From Verrucomicrobiota bacterium (GTDB lineage Bacteria > Verrucomicrobiota > Verrucomicrobiia > Opitutales > Opitutaceae): 10,742 bases of DNA. Shown one piece after another: positions 1 through 6,762 of the stretch. Location: positions 1 to 10,742 of the forward strand of contig JAEWKR010000115.1 of the NCBI GenBank assembly GCA_023457715.1, read 5' to 3'. Position 1 is the first letter of the stretch. Every line of letters begins with the position of its first letter. The notes beneath the pieces were generated by a model. It was given only the letters and a program-made list of their open reading frames with translations. It was not told the DNA's origin and searched no databases. A program made the position numbers and the translations under genes.

Positions 1-78
1 TGGGAAAAGCATCACTTCCGCGCAGGCACAAAACAGTGAGCGGGACTACGGACGGGCTGCATTCGAGTTTCCTCTCCT

Positions 79-108
79 ATTCGTGTTCATTCGTGTCCAT
101 TCGTGGTT
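79..108. repeat. Decamer tandem repeat, three copies
   Basis: Three contiguous 10-bp units of the form ATTCGTGNNN occur at 79-88, 89-98 and 99-108, differing only in the last three bases (TTC, TCC, GTT). A TTAATCC tail follows. From memory, very similar strings are common in intergenic DNA of Opitutaceae and other environmental genomes, so this is probably one copy of a dispersed element. Its function is unknown. Confidence 0.8.
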
Positions 109-297
109 AATCCGTCTGCATAGTTCCAACTTAAAGCTTGGAGCTAAGTGCGTTGAGTTAAGGCGTGCGATTCGAAATTAAAGGGAGTCGCCGGGGGCTT
201 CCGGTCGGAGTTCTCACCTCGGGACACGTCGTGCCCAAGCCGGGCGCCCGCGAATGACGCGGATGAGCGCGAAGGGCAGAACGTCACCGAAGAGGGT

Positions 298-329
298 TTA
301 CCCGCGAAAGTCGTGTGCCTCGCGGGCAA
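298..329 (-). terminator. Possible terminator hairpin of the 355-636 gene
   Basis: TTACCCGCGA (298-307) pairs with TCGCGGGCAA (320-329), giving a 10-bp stem with one G-U pair and a 12-nt loop. It lies about 26 nt beyond the stop codon of the minus-strand gene. The sequence that would follow the stem on the minus strand has no clear T-run, so an intrinsic terminator is only a suggestion. Confidence 0.35.
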
Positions 330-354
330 TTCTTCTCCATGGGCCCCGACCAGG

Positions 355-636
355 TCACCCCCGGCTGTGGCCGTAATAGATCCCCGTCGCCAGCGCGCCG
401 AGCAGCCAGGTCGGGACGTTGATCCAAAGCGGGTGGAAGGGGACCGGGTAATGGTGGACCAGCCAGATGATGGCCACGTGTTTCAACGCGATCAGCAGCC
501 AGCAGATCAGGATCAGCCGTTCGACGCGGGGATCCCGCCGCTCGGGGACGGTGCGATTCACCTCGCGGACAAAGCCCTGGTGCTGCAGTTCGGCGGGTAC
601 CCGGCCGGACAGCAACGGGACGAAGTTGGCGTTCAT
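355..636 (-). CDS. Small two-helix membrane protein, unknown function
   Basis: This is a 93-residue protein that I do not recognise as a named family. The first 40 residues are hydrophilic and charged (ending in a PERRDPRVER stretch). They are followed by a strong hydrophobic segment at about 41-62 (LILICWLLIALKHVAIIWLV) and a second at about 74-88 (VPTWLLGALATGIYYG). The predicted topology is a cytoplasmic N-terminal arm plus a helical hairpin in the inner membrane. The frame stays open far upstream, but that part is antisense to the oxidoreductase gene; the ATG at 634-636 is chosen because it comes just before the protein-like sequence and falls in the divergent intergenic gap. No Shine-Dalgarno sequence is visible. 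A weak promoter-like pair (TTGCTT at 675-680 and TATCTT at 654-659, minus strand, only 15 nt apart) lies upstream. The gene diverges from fdhF; no functional link can be claimed. Confidence 0.65.
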   Translation of the reverse strand: MNANFVPLLSGRVPAELQHQGFVREVNRTVPERRDPRVERLILICWLLIALKHVAIIWLVHHYPVPFHPLWINVPTWLLGALATGIYYGHSRG

Positions 637-807
637 GTGGGAGTGGGGGCGCAAAGATACGCTGGAAAACGGAAAAGCAACCGGGGGGTGCACGCGGTCT
701 CTCCATGGTTGTCGTTCCCCGACGCGCGAGGCTTGGGAGTTCTGGAGATCGGTTTTGAGTTTCCCGGCGCGCTTTGCATTGTGCGGCTGATCCGTCCCAC
801 CCCACCT

Positions 808-3123
808 GTGTCCGCCCAAACTCCTCCCGAGCCGGTGCCACCCCGCCTTGATCGCGCCCATCCGGCGGCAGCCGGACTTCGCGCCGTCAACAAGACCACC
901 GAATTGGTCCAGGGCATGGGCGTCGCGCGCGGGGTGCGCGCGTTGCTGGCGCTCAATCAGGTGGACGGCTTCGACTGCCAGTCGTGTGCGTGGCCGAGTC
1001 CGGATGCCGATCGCCACACCTTCGAGTTCTGCGAAAACGGCGCCAAAGCCCTCGCCGACGAGGCGACCCCGCGGCGCTGCGATGCGGCGTTCTTCCGGAG
1101 CCATTCCGTCGAGCATCTCGCGGAGCAGAGCGACTACTGGCTCAATCAGCAGGGGCGGTTGACCGAGCCGATGGTGCTGCGACCAGGGGCGCGGTTCTAC
1201 GAGCCGATCTCCTGGGAAGTAGCCTTCGCCTTGCTCGCCCGGGAGCTGAACGCGCTGTCGTCGCCCGACGAAGCGATCTTCTACACCTCCGGACGAACCA
1301 GCAACGAGGCGGCGTTCCTGTGGCAGTTGTTTGCCCGGCAATTCGGGACCAACAATCTGCCGGATTGCTCGAACATGTGCCACGAGTCGAGTGGTGCCGC
1401 GTTGCACGCGAGCATCGGCGTCGGCAAAGGCACGGTGCGGCTGGATGATTTTGCCCGGGCGGACGCCATCTTCGTCATCGGCCAGAATCCCGGGACGAAT
1501 CACCCGCGCATGCTGGCGACGCTGCAGGCGGCAAAGGAGCGGGGCGCCACCCTCGTCTCGATCAATCCGATGCCGGAGGTGGGGCTGGAGCGATTCACCA
1601 ACCCGCAGGATTTCCTGAACCCGCTCAAGGCCCTGCCGGCGCTGCTCGGGGAAGGCCGGCGGCTTGCCGATGTGTGGGTCCAACCGCGCGTTGGCGGGGA
1701 CCTGGCCCTGTTCAAGGGACTCATGAAGGCGATGCTCGCGGCGGAAGACGCCAGCCCGGGCGCCGTTTTCGATCGCGACTTTATCCGCGAGCACACGGAA
1801 GGCTTCGAGGCGCTCGTGGCCGATCTGCGCGCCACGGACTGGACCGCGATCGAGTCCGCGTCGGGAGTGTCCCGGGCTGGCATCGAACAGGTTGCGGCCA
1901 TCGCGCAGCGGTCGCGGGCGACGATCTGTTGCTGGGCGATGGGGTTGACGCAGCAGCCGGCGGCGGTGGCGACGATCCAGCAGGTCGTGAACTTCCTCCT
2001 GCTCCGGGGCCAGGTCGGCCGGCCCGGCGCGGGCGTGTGTCCGGTGCGCGGCCATTCCAACGTCCAGGGTGACCGCACGATGGGGATCTTCGAGAAGATG
2101 TCGGATGCCTGGCTCAGCCGGTTGGATGCCGAGTTCGGATTTCATGCCCCCCGGAAGCACGGGTACGACACCGTCGAGGCAATCAAGGCGATGCACGGCG
2201 GCCGGGCGTCGGTTTTCATCGCGATGGGGGGCAATTTCCTGTCGGCCACCCCCGACACCGACTTTACCGCAGCCGCGCTCCGCCGTTGCGCCGTGACCGC
2301 GCATGTCGCCACCAAGTTGAACCGCGCGCACCTGGTCACCGGGCGGATTGGGCTGCTCCTGCCATGCCTGGGTCGCAGCGAGATCGACCAGCAGGCGACG
2401 GGCCCCCAGTTCGTCACGACCGAGGATTCCATGAGCGTCATCAATCGCTCCCAGGGAGTGGCGCCTCCCGCCTCGACGGCGTTGCTCAGTGAGCCGGCGA
2501 TCGTGTGTCGTCTGGCGGCGGCTACGCTAGCGACGCGAGCCGGGCCAGCCGCGTTGCCGGCGATTCCGTGGCGGGACTTCGAGGCGAACTACGACCTCAT
2601 CCGGGACCGGATCGAACGGGTGGTCCCGGGTTTTGAACGGTACAACACCCGGGTGCGCGAAGCGCCGTTTTACCTGCCGAACACGGCGAGGGAGCGCCAG
2701 TGGCGCACGCCCACCCACCGGGCAAATTTCATCACCGCTCCCCTCCCGCAGGCGACGACCCGTCCCGGCGAGTACCTGATGATGACGATCCGCTCCCACG
2801 ACCAGTTCAACACCACGATCTACGGTCTGGACGACCGCTACCGCGGCGTCTTCGGCGGGCGTCGGGTCGTGTTCATGAACGAGGACGATGTGCGGGACGC
2901 GGGCCTCATGGGGGGACAGCGCGTGGATCTGACGAGCCACTATGAGGAGGTGCGACGGGCTGACGGTTTCATGGTCGCTCCGTACCGTCTGCCGCGAGGC
3001 TGTGTCGCGACCTACTTTCCCGAAGCCAATGTGCTGGTGCCGATTGATCACGTTGCGGCCATCAGCAACACGCCGGCGAGCAAGTACGTTCTCGTGCAGA
3101 TCCGTCCGTCATCGTTGGCATGA
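808..3123 (+). CDS. FdhF/YdeP family molybdopterin oxidoreductase
   Basis: This is a large molybdopterin oxidoreductase of the formate dehydrogenase-like YdeP branch, about 771 residues, close to E. coli YdeP in length. Numbering from GTG 808, a CxxC pair (C57, C60) with a further Cys at 75 (in CENGAK) fits the family's N-terminal Fe-S site. YTSGRTSNEAAF is followed by DCSNMCHE, where C191 occupies the position of the Sec/Cys molybdenum ligand of formate dehydrogenases. GQNPGTNHPRM, RGHSNVQGDRT and HVATKLNRAHL are cofactor-binding blocks shared with YdeP. The C-terminal molybdopterin-dinucleotide domain begins near 654 (TIRSHDQFNTTIYG, DDRYRGVFGGRRVV). There is no Tat signal, so it should be cytoplasmic. 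The substrate is unknown; E. coli YdeP is linked to acid resistance, but that cannot be transferred here. The start is uncertain: GTG 781 and GTG 835 are alternatives, none has a Shine-Dalgarno sequence, and homology requires a start before about 870. No fdhD-type chaperone gene is in the window. Confidence 0.9.
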   Translation: MSAQTPPEPVPPRLDRAHPAAAGLRAVNKTTELVQGMGVARGVRALLALNQVDGFDCQSCAWPSPDADRHTFEFCENGAKALADEATPRRCDAAFFRSHSVEHLAEQSDYWLNQQGRLTEPMVLRPGARFYEPISWEVAFALLARELNALSSPDEAIFYTSGRTSNEAAFLWQLFARQFGTNNLPDCSNMCHESSGAALHASIGVGKGTVRLDDFARADAIFVIGQNPGTNHPRMLATLQAAKERGATLVSINPMPEVGLERFTNPQDFLNPLKALPALLGEGRRLADVWVQPRVGGDLALFKGLMKAMLAAEDASPGAVFDRDFIREHTEGFEALVADLRATDWTAIESASGVSRAGIEQVAAIAQRSRATICCWAMGLTQQPAAVATIQQVVNFLLLRGQVGRPGAGVCPVRGHSNVQGDRTMGIFEKMSDAWLSRLDAEFGFHAPRKHGYDTVEAIKAMHGGRASVFIAMGGNFLSATPDTDFTAAALRRCAVTAHVATKLNRAHLVTGRIGLLLPCLGRSEIDQQATGPQFVTTEDSMSVINRSQGVAPPASTALLSEPAIVCRLAAATLATRAGPAALPAIPWRDFEANYDLIRDRIERVVPGFERYNTRVREAPFYLPNTARERQWRTPTHRANFITAPLPQATTRPGEYLMMTIRSHDQFNTTIYGLDDRYRGVFGGRRVVFMNEDDVRDAGLMGGQRVDLTSHYEEVRRADGFMVAPYRLPRGCVATYFPEANVLVPIDHVAAISNTPASKYVLVQIRPSSLA

Positions 3124-3216
3124 ACGGGCTCCGGTTGCTTGACCGACCTCTCCTCGTCGTTGTCTTCCGTTTTGACCGTGGAACAATTTGGGGTCAGGGT
3201 CCGTCACAACCCCATC

Positions 3217-3750
3217 ATGAAAACCGCTTTCTTCTTGCTGGTCGCGTGCGCGGTGTTCGCGCCGTCGGTGCAGGCAGCCAACCCCGCCGCCCCCTCCGCA
3301 GCCACCGTCCGGGCCGAAGTGGTGTACGTCGCGCCGGAAAATTTTACGGATGTGCGGGACAGCTATACGGGCAGCGACGCGGGCCGGGATGCCATTCTCG
3401 ATGAACTGAGGGAATATTTTGTGGACCAGGCGCGGCGGCACGTGCCCGCGGACGCGAAATTATACGTCTCCGTCAGCGACGTCGACCTCGCCGGAGAGTA
3501 TGAACCCTGGCGGGGGCCGAACTGGGATGACGTGCGGGTTGTGAAGGACATCTATCCGCCGCGGATCAGCCTCACGTATCGCGTGGCTTCAGCGGACGGA
3601 CAGATCCTCAAGGAAGGGAAGAGCGACCTGCGCGATCTGTCCTTCCTGATGAAGATCACCGGCACGTTCCGCGACGACCCCCTGCGGCACGAGAAAACGC
3701 TGATCAACGACTGGTTCCGGGAGACGTTCCGCGGCGCGGGTAGGAAATAG
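3217..3750 (+). CDS. DUF3016 domain protein, exported
   Basis: This is a 177-residue protein with a classical signal peptide: MK, a hydrophobic core (AFFLLVACAVFAPSV) and a likely cleavage after QA at residue 20. The mature part matches the DUF3016 pattern: an early V-x-V-x-Y strand, ENFTDVRDSYTGS, a VSVSDVDLAGEYEPW block, VRVVKDIYPPRISLTYRV, and a C-terminal NDWFRETF motif. It is therefore predicted to be a periplasmic protein of unknown biochemical role. An in-frame start at 3139 would add 26 non-conserved residues ahead of the signal peptide, so ATG 3217 is preferred. No Shine-Dalgarno sequence is visible. It lies 93 bp downstream of fdhF on the same strand, with no evidence that they are co-transcribed. 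The family identification is from memory of the DUF3016 consensus. Confidence 0.85.
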   Translation: MKTAFFLLVACAVFAPSVQAANPAAPSAATVRAEVVYVAPENFTDVRDSYTGSDAGRDAILDELREYFVDQARRHVPADAKLYVSVSDVDLAGEYEPWRGPNWDDVRVVKDIYPPRISLTYRVASADGQILKEGKSDLRDLSFLMKITGTFRDDPLRHEKTLINDWFRETFRGAGRK

Positions 3751-3777
3751 GCGGTCACGGAGAAGCCCCGCGGAGCT

Positions 3778-3846
3778 AGAACCAGAAACGAGAAACCAGA
3801 AACGAGAAACCAGAAACTAGAAACTAGAAACTAGAGACTAGAAACC
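3778..3846. repeat. Heptamer tandem array AGAAAC(C/G/T)
   Basis: Ten consecutive units of about 7 bp fill most of the gap between the DUF3016 gene and the S4 gene. The first unit lacks one A (AGAACC, 3778-3783). The rest alternate AGAAACG and AGAAACC, then AGAAACT three times, AGAGACT and AGAAACC. The last base drifts along the array (C/G alternation, then T), which points to stepwise slippage or unit duplication. The array is A-rich in a GC-rich genome, so it stands out strongly by composition. Confidence 0.9.
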
Positions 3847-3895
3847 GGAAGTCCGAGTTGCGCGGAACGGTCACCTTGATTTCCGTCCCGTAACC

Positions 3896-4291
3896 TTGAA
3901 TACCGCGAGCACTCCCGCCGCCCGGCTCGACAAATGGCTTTGGTCGGTGCGGCTGTTTAAGACCCGGAGCCTGGCGACGGATGCCTGTCGCGCGGGAACG
4001 GTGCAGATCAATGAATTACCGGCCAAGCCGGCGCATGAGGTTCGTTTCGGGGAGCGCATTGTGGTCTGGCAGGGCCTGGTGAAGCGAACCGTGGAAGTAA
4101 CCGGCGTTCCGCGTTCGCGCGTGGGGGCGAAGCTGGTGCCCGACTTCTGCACCGATCACACGCCGCCGGAGGAGTTCGAGAAAGCGCGGACGGCGTCCGT
4201 CCAGCAAACGTTGGCGCGGGAAAAGGGCAGCGGCCGGCCGACAAAGCGTGATCGCCGGTTGCTCGATCAGTTGCTGCATCCCTCAAACTAA
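3896..4291 (+). CDS. hslR: S4-domain RNA-binding protein, Hsp15-like
   Basis: This is a 131-residue protein with the S4 RNA-binding fold at about residues 10-57: RLDKWLWSVRLFKTRSLATDAC, then GTVQINELPAKPAHEVRFGERIVV. Its basic C-terminal tail contains GRPTKRDRRLLDQL, closely resembling the tail of E. coli Hsp15, which rescues stalled 50S subunits carrying a nascent chain. The role is therefore probably binding free or blocked large ribosomal subunits in the cytoplasm. Translation must begin at a non-ATG codon, because no in-frame ATG precedes the S4 domain; TTG 3896 gives MNTASTPAARLDKW. No Shine-Dalgarno sequence is seen. The gene follows the heptamer array closely, and the RRM and helicase genes downstream share an RNA theme. 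The symbol is given by similarity; the start codon is the least certain part. Confidence 0.82.
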   Translation: MNTASTPAARLDKWLWSVRLFKTRSLATDACRAGTVQINELPAKPAHEVRFGERIVVWQGLVKRTVEVTGVPRSRVGAKLVPDFCTDHTPPEEFEKARTASVQQTLAREKGSGRPTKRDRRLLDQLLHPSN

Positions 4292-4557
4292 CGGTGGGGC
4301 GGGATCCGCTGGCTCCTTTGTCATAACCGGTTTGTGGCTGATCTGGACGCAGTTAGGTAATCCCCGCAACGCGCCGCAGCTCGAATTGCCTTGCTTTCGG
4401 CACGTCCCCGTGCAGTTTCACCGCCGAATCGTTAGAGAAAGCGTTGAGATGACAGTTTCTGGTGAGTCGTTGGCTGAGCGTTTGGCTTAAGTGATGATTT
4501 CGAAACCCAAGTTGGGAACGGACTGCCAAGTGAGACGGTGGATCTACGAGACATCAC

Positions 4558-4932
4558 ATGAGTAATTCCAAACTGTACGTCGGTAACCTGTCCTTCAAGA
4601 CGACCGAAGACGAGCTCCGCTCCCACTTCGGCCAGTTCGGCAGCGTGACCGACGTTTACGTCGCGATGGATAAGATGACCGGCCGCCCGCGCGGTTTCGC
4701 GTTCGTCACCATGGGCACGGCCGAAGAGGCCAAGTCCGCGGCGGAAAAGATCAACGGCACCGAACTCGGTGGCCGTCAGCTGACCGTGAATGAAGCCCGC
4801 CCGAAGGAAGATCGTCCGGCTGGCGGCGGCTTCGGCGGTGGCGGCCGTGGCTTCGGCGGCGGCGGCGGCGGCGGTGGCCGCGGCGGCTTCGGCGGCGGTC
4901 GCGATCGCGATCGTGGCGACCGTCGTTACTAA
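4558..4932 (+). CDS. RRM RNA-binding protein with glycine-rich tail
   Basis: This 124-residue protein is a single RNA recognition motif plus a low-complexity tail. RNP2 is LYVGNL (6-11) and RNP1 is RGFAFVTM (45-52), with aromatic F47 and F49 in place for stacking on RNA bases; the usual terminal aromatic of RNP1 is a Met. The fold ends near residue 80. Residues 86-124 are almost entirely Gly with Phe and Arg (GGGFGGGGRGFGG and similar), ending in RDRDRGDRRY. Small bacterial proteins of this type, best known from cyanobacteria (Rbp), are single-stranded RNA binders and several are cold-responsive. It is preceded by a 266-bp gap with no clear promoter and no good Shine-Dalgarno sequence, so a long leader is possible. 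An 11-nt palindrome-like CCCAAGTTGGG lies at 4506-4516 in that leader. A strong terminator follows at 4958, so it is probably transcribed separately from the helicase gene. Confidence 0.92.
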   Translation: MSNSKLYVGNLSFKTTEDELRSHFGQFGSVTDVYVAMDKMTGRPRGFAFVTMGTAEEAKSAAEKINGTELGGRQLTVNEARPKEDRPAGGGFGGGGRGFGGGGGGGGRGGFGGGRDRDRGDRRY

Positions 4933-4957
4933 TCCGACCGGTTAATTCCATTTTCGA

Positions 4958-4994
4958 GGGACGATACCCTTCGGGGTTTCGTCCCTTTTTGTTT
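4958..4994 (+). terminator. Rho-independent terminator with UUCG loop
   Basis: GGGACGA (4958-4964) pairs with TCGTCCC (4979-4985); after one T-T mismatch, ACCC (4966-4969) pairs with GGGT (4974-4977). The loop is TTCG closed by a C-G pair, the extra-stable cUUCGg tetraloop. A T-run (4986-4990, then TTT at 4992-4994) follows directly. It lies 26 nt after the RRM gene stop and closes that transcript. Confidence 0.92.
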
Positions 4995-5003
4995 GGGGGA
5001 GAA

Positions 5004-5104
5004 GGGACTGAGGGATTGAGGGAATGAGTGTGAGTGACCCGACCTGTCAGCCTTTCATCAAAGGCGTATGGTGCGCCCACTCATTCCCTCAGTCCCTCAC
5101 TCCC
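5004..5104. repeat. 27-bp inverted repeat of degenerate octamers
   Basis: The left arm (5004-5030) is built from GGGACTGA, GGGATTGA and GGGAATGA followed by GTG. The right arm (5078-5104) is its reverse complement with two mismatches, and continues as CTCANTCC-type octamers to 5115. The 47-bp loop (5031-5077) contains no recognised signal. The right arm and its continuation form the entire immediate leader of the helicase gene, ending one base before its ATG at 5117. As RNA this would be a long hairpin with a purine 5' side and a pyrimidine 3' side. Confidence 0.9.
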
Positions 5105-5116
5105 TCATCCCTCAGC

Positions 5117-6538
5117 ATGTCTTTCAAAGCTCTCAATTTATCTCCCACGGTCCTCCGCGGTGTCCAAGCCGCTGGCTATACGGACCCCACGCCTATTCAG
5201 CTGCGCGCCATTCCGGTGGTGCTTGGCGGCGGCGACCTGATTGGCTCGGCCCAGACGGGCACGGGCAAGACCGCCGCCTTTGCGCTGCCCATTCTCACCC
5301 GGCTCGAAAAGACGATGGCCGGACGTTCCGGTCCGCGCGTTCTCGTTCTCGAGCCGACCCGTGAACTTGCCGCCCAGGTGGAAACCTCGTTTCGGGATTT
5401 CGCGCGGTTCAGCGATATCCGTCCGCTCGCCGTGTTTGGCGGTGTCGGCTACGGGCACCAGCGGAGCGAACTCAAGCGCGGCGTCGACATCATTGTCGCG
5501 ACGCCGGGGCGCCTGGTTGATTTTCTCAAGGAAGGCGCATTGTCGCTGCGGGATGTCCAGATTCTCGTGCTCGACGAAGTCGATCGGATGCTCGACATGG
5601 GCTTCCTGCCCGTCGTGAAGGACATCATCGGCCGTTGCCCGCGGGAGCGGCAGACCCTGTTTTTCTCGGCGACGGTGCCGCCGGAAATCGCGGCGGTGGC
5701 CTCATTTGCCCTGCGCAATCCCACCAAGGTCGAGATCGGCGTGAATCGCTCGGTGAACCAGTCCGTCACGCATGCGGTGTACCCGGTGAATTTCGACCAA
5801 AAGTTCGACCTGCTGCTGGCGCTGCTGGAGAAGACCGATTTCGACAGCGTGCTCGTCTTTTCCCGCACCAAGCACGGCGCCGACAAGATCGCGCGCAAGC
5901 TCAAGGCCGCCAACCATAGCGTGGCGGTCCTGCATGCCAACCGGTCACAGAATCAGCGCATCGAGGCGCTGGCCGGCTTCAAGAGCGGCAAGTACGAGAT
6001 CATGGTCGCCACCGACATTGCCGCGCGCGGCATCGACGTCGCCGGGGTGACGCATGTCATCAACTACGACGTGCCGGAGAATCCGGAGGACTACGTCCAC
6101 CGGATCGGCCGCACCGGCCGCGCGCAGGCGGTGGGCGACGCGTTCACGCTGGTCACGCCGGAGAATGCCTCCGACGTTCGCGACATCGAGCGTTTCATTG
6201 GCGCGAAAATCCCGGAGCTTCGACTCGAAGGATTTGATTACAAGCCGTTGTCCGCCCGTCCCGCGCAGCCCCAGCAACAGGGTGGCCGTCGCGGGGGTGG
6301 TGGCGGCGGCGGCCGGCAGGGCGGCCAGCAGCACGGACGCGGTCAGGGCCGTTCGCAGGGCGGGGGCCGATCGCAGGGTCAGGGTGGCGGACGGGCGCAA
6401 AGCCGCGACTCACAAGGCAGCGAGAGCCGCCAGCATTCCGGAGGTGCGCGACGCAGTCCCGGAGCTCCGGCGATTCCGGTGGAGAAGCCGGCGGAGAAGA
6501 AGAGCTTCTTCGGAGGCCTCTGGCGCGGCCGGCGATAA
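5117..6538 (+). CDS. rhlE: DEAD-box RNA helicase, RhlE-like, with RGG tail
   Basis: This is an ATP-dependent RNA helicase of 473 residues. Motifs in order: Q motif with F3 and Q28 (TPIQ), Walker A AQTGTGKT (45-52), PTRELA (80-85), TPGRL (129-133), motif II DEVD (153-156), SAT (184-186), VLVFSRT, ATDIAARGID (298-307) and HRIGRTGR (328-335). Motif II reads DEVD rather than DEAD; the catalytic Asp and Glu are kept, so activity is expected. From about 389 to 455 the protein becomes a Gly/Arg/Gln/Ser-rich low-complexity tail, ending in a short EKKSFFGGLWRGRR segment. The tail probably gives non-specific RNA or ribosome contact. ATG 5117 is chosen because MSFKALNLSP is the normal RhlE start; an in-frame start at 5024 would encode repeat-derived residues. 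There is no Shine-Dalgarno sequence; a CTCANTCC repeat lies directly upstream. The RRM gene upstream has its own terminator. The rhlE symbol is by resemblance; the exact subfamily is unproven. Confidence 0.93.
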   Translation: MSFKALNLSPTVLRGVQAAGYTDPTPIQLRAIPVVLGGGDLIGSAQTGTGKTAAFALPILTRLEKTMAGRSGPRVLVLEPTRELAAQVETSFRDFARFSDIRPLAVFGGVGYGHQRSELKRGVDIIVATPGRLVDFLKEGALSLRDVQILVLDEVDRMLDMGFLPVVKDIIGRCPRERQTLFFSATVPPEIAAVASFALRNPTKVEIGVNRSVNQSVTHAVYPVNFDQKFDLLLALLEKTDFDSVLVFSRTKHGADKIARKLKAANHSVAVLHANRSQNQRIEALAGFKSGKYEIMVATDIAARGIDVAGVTHVINYDVPENPEDYVHRIGRTGRAQAVGDAFTLVTPENASDVRDIERFIGAKIPELRLEGFDYKPLSARPAQPQQQGGRRGGGGGGGRQGGQQHGRGQGRSQGGGRSQGQGGGRAQSRDSQGSESRQHSGGARRSPGAPAIPVEKPAEKKSFFGGLWRGRR

Positions 6539-6617
6539 AGTCGCGACTTATTGGTCGCAGGCTCGTCTGCCGTGGTTTGGGTACTGCGCGCAGTCGGGAC
6601 TACCTACCCAAGCGGGG

Positions 6618-6718
6618 CGAATGTAGCGAAGAGCGCCAGCGATTCGACCAGGGCGTTGGGGCTGTACCGGCCACGGTTCGCCGGATCGAATGTAGCGAAG
6701 AGCGCCAGCGATTCGACC
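6618..6718. repeat. Perfect 32-bp direct repeat pair
   Basis: The same 32 bases occur at 6618-6649 and 6687-6718, starting CGAATGTAGCGAAGAGC and ending in CAGCGATTCGACC, with a 37-bp spacer. Each copy has partial inverted symmetry at its ends (CGAAT near the left, ATTCG near the right). The pair fills the gap between the helicase and the DNA glycosylase. An ATG frame crosses both copies into the glycosylase gene, but these residues do not belong to the family. This is probably a dispersed intergenic repeat; with only two copies it is not a CRISPR. Confidence 0.9.
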
Positions 6719-6762
6719 CTGCCTACTTGCACGCAGCCTACGAGATCAGCTTTTCTTCCCCC

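Larger units (their letters stand above)
1..354. other. Non-coding left end with tandem repeat and hairpin
   Basis: I see no convincing gene in this stretch; the open frames crossing it are short, arginine/proline-rich and look like chance frames in GC-rich DNA. It holds a 10-bp tandem repeat (79-108) and a stem-loop (298-329) downstream of the minus-strand gene that ends at 355. Both are listed separately. Nothing else recognisable is present. Confidence 0.6.

Noticed and set aside
313..807. Upstream extension of the oxidoreductase frame to 313, or coding on both strands
   Set aside because: The extra residues do not match the YdeP family and lie antisense to a membrane-protein-like gene. 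Long open frames are expected in GC-rich DNA.
637..2331. 658-residue minus-strand frame across the oxidoreductase
   Set aside because: Only its last 93 codons look like a protein; the rest is Arg/His/Gly-rich antisense of a well-recognised gene.
4318..4360. Promoter for the RRM gene (TTGTCA or TTGTGG with a TAGGTA)
   Set aside because: Matches to -35/-10 are weak and the spacing is poor; not better than chance in this gap.
4840..4910. GGC-rich trinucleotide repeat as a separate repeat element
   Set aside because: It is the coding sequence of the glycine-rich tail of the RRM protein.
6538..6549. Perfect 12-bp palindrome AAGTCGCGACTT at the helicase stop codon as a terminator
   Set aside because: It has no loop-and-T-tract structure; a short palindrome is not enough to call a terminator or operator.
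6618..6718. CRISPR array
   Set aside because: Only two 32-bp repeats with one 37-bp spacer, no further copies and no cas genes; similar strings are intergenic repeats.
6577..6762. N-terminal extension of the DNA glycosylase through the repeats
   Set aside because: The residues are encoded by the direct repeat and do not fit the family; ATG 6763 gives the normal start before the CxxC.
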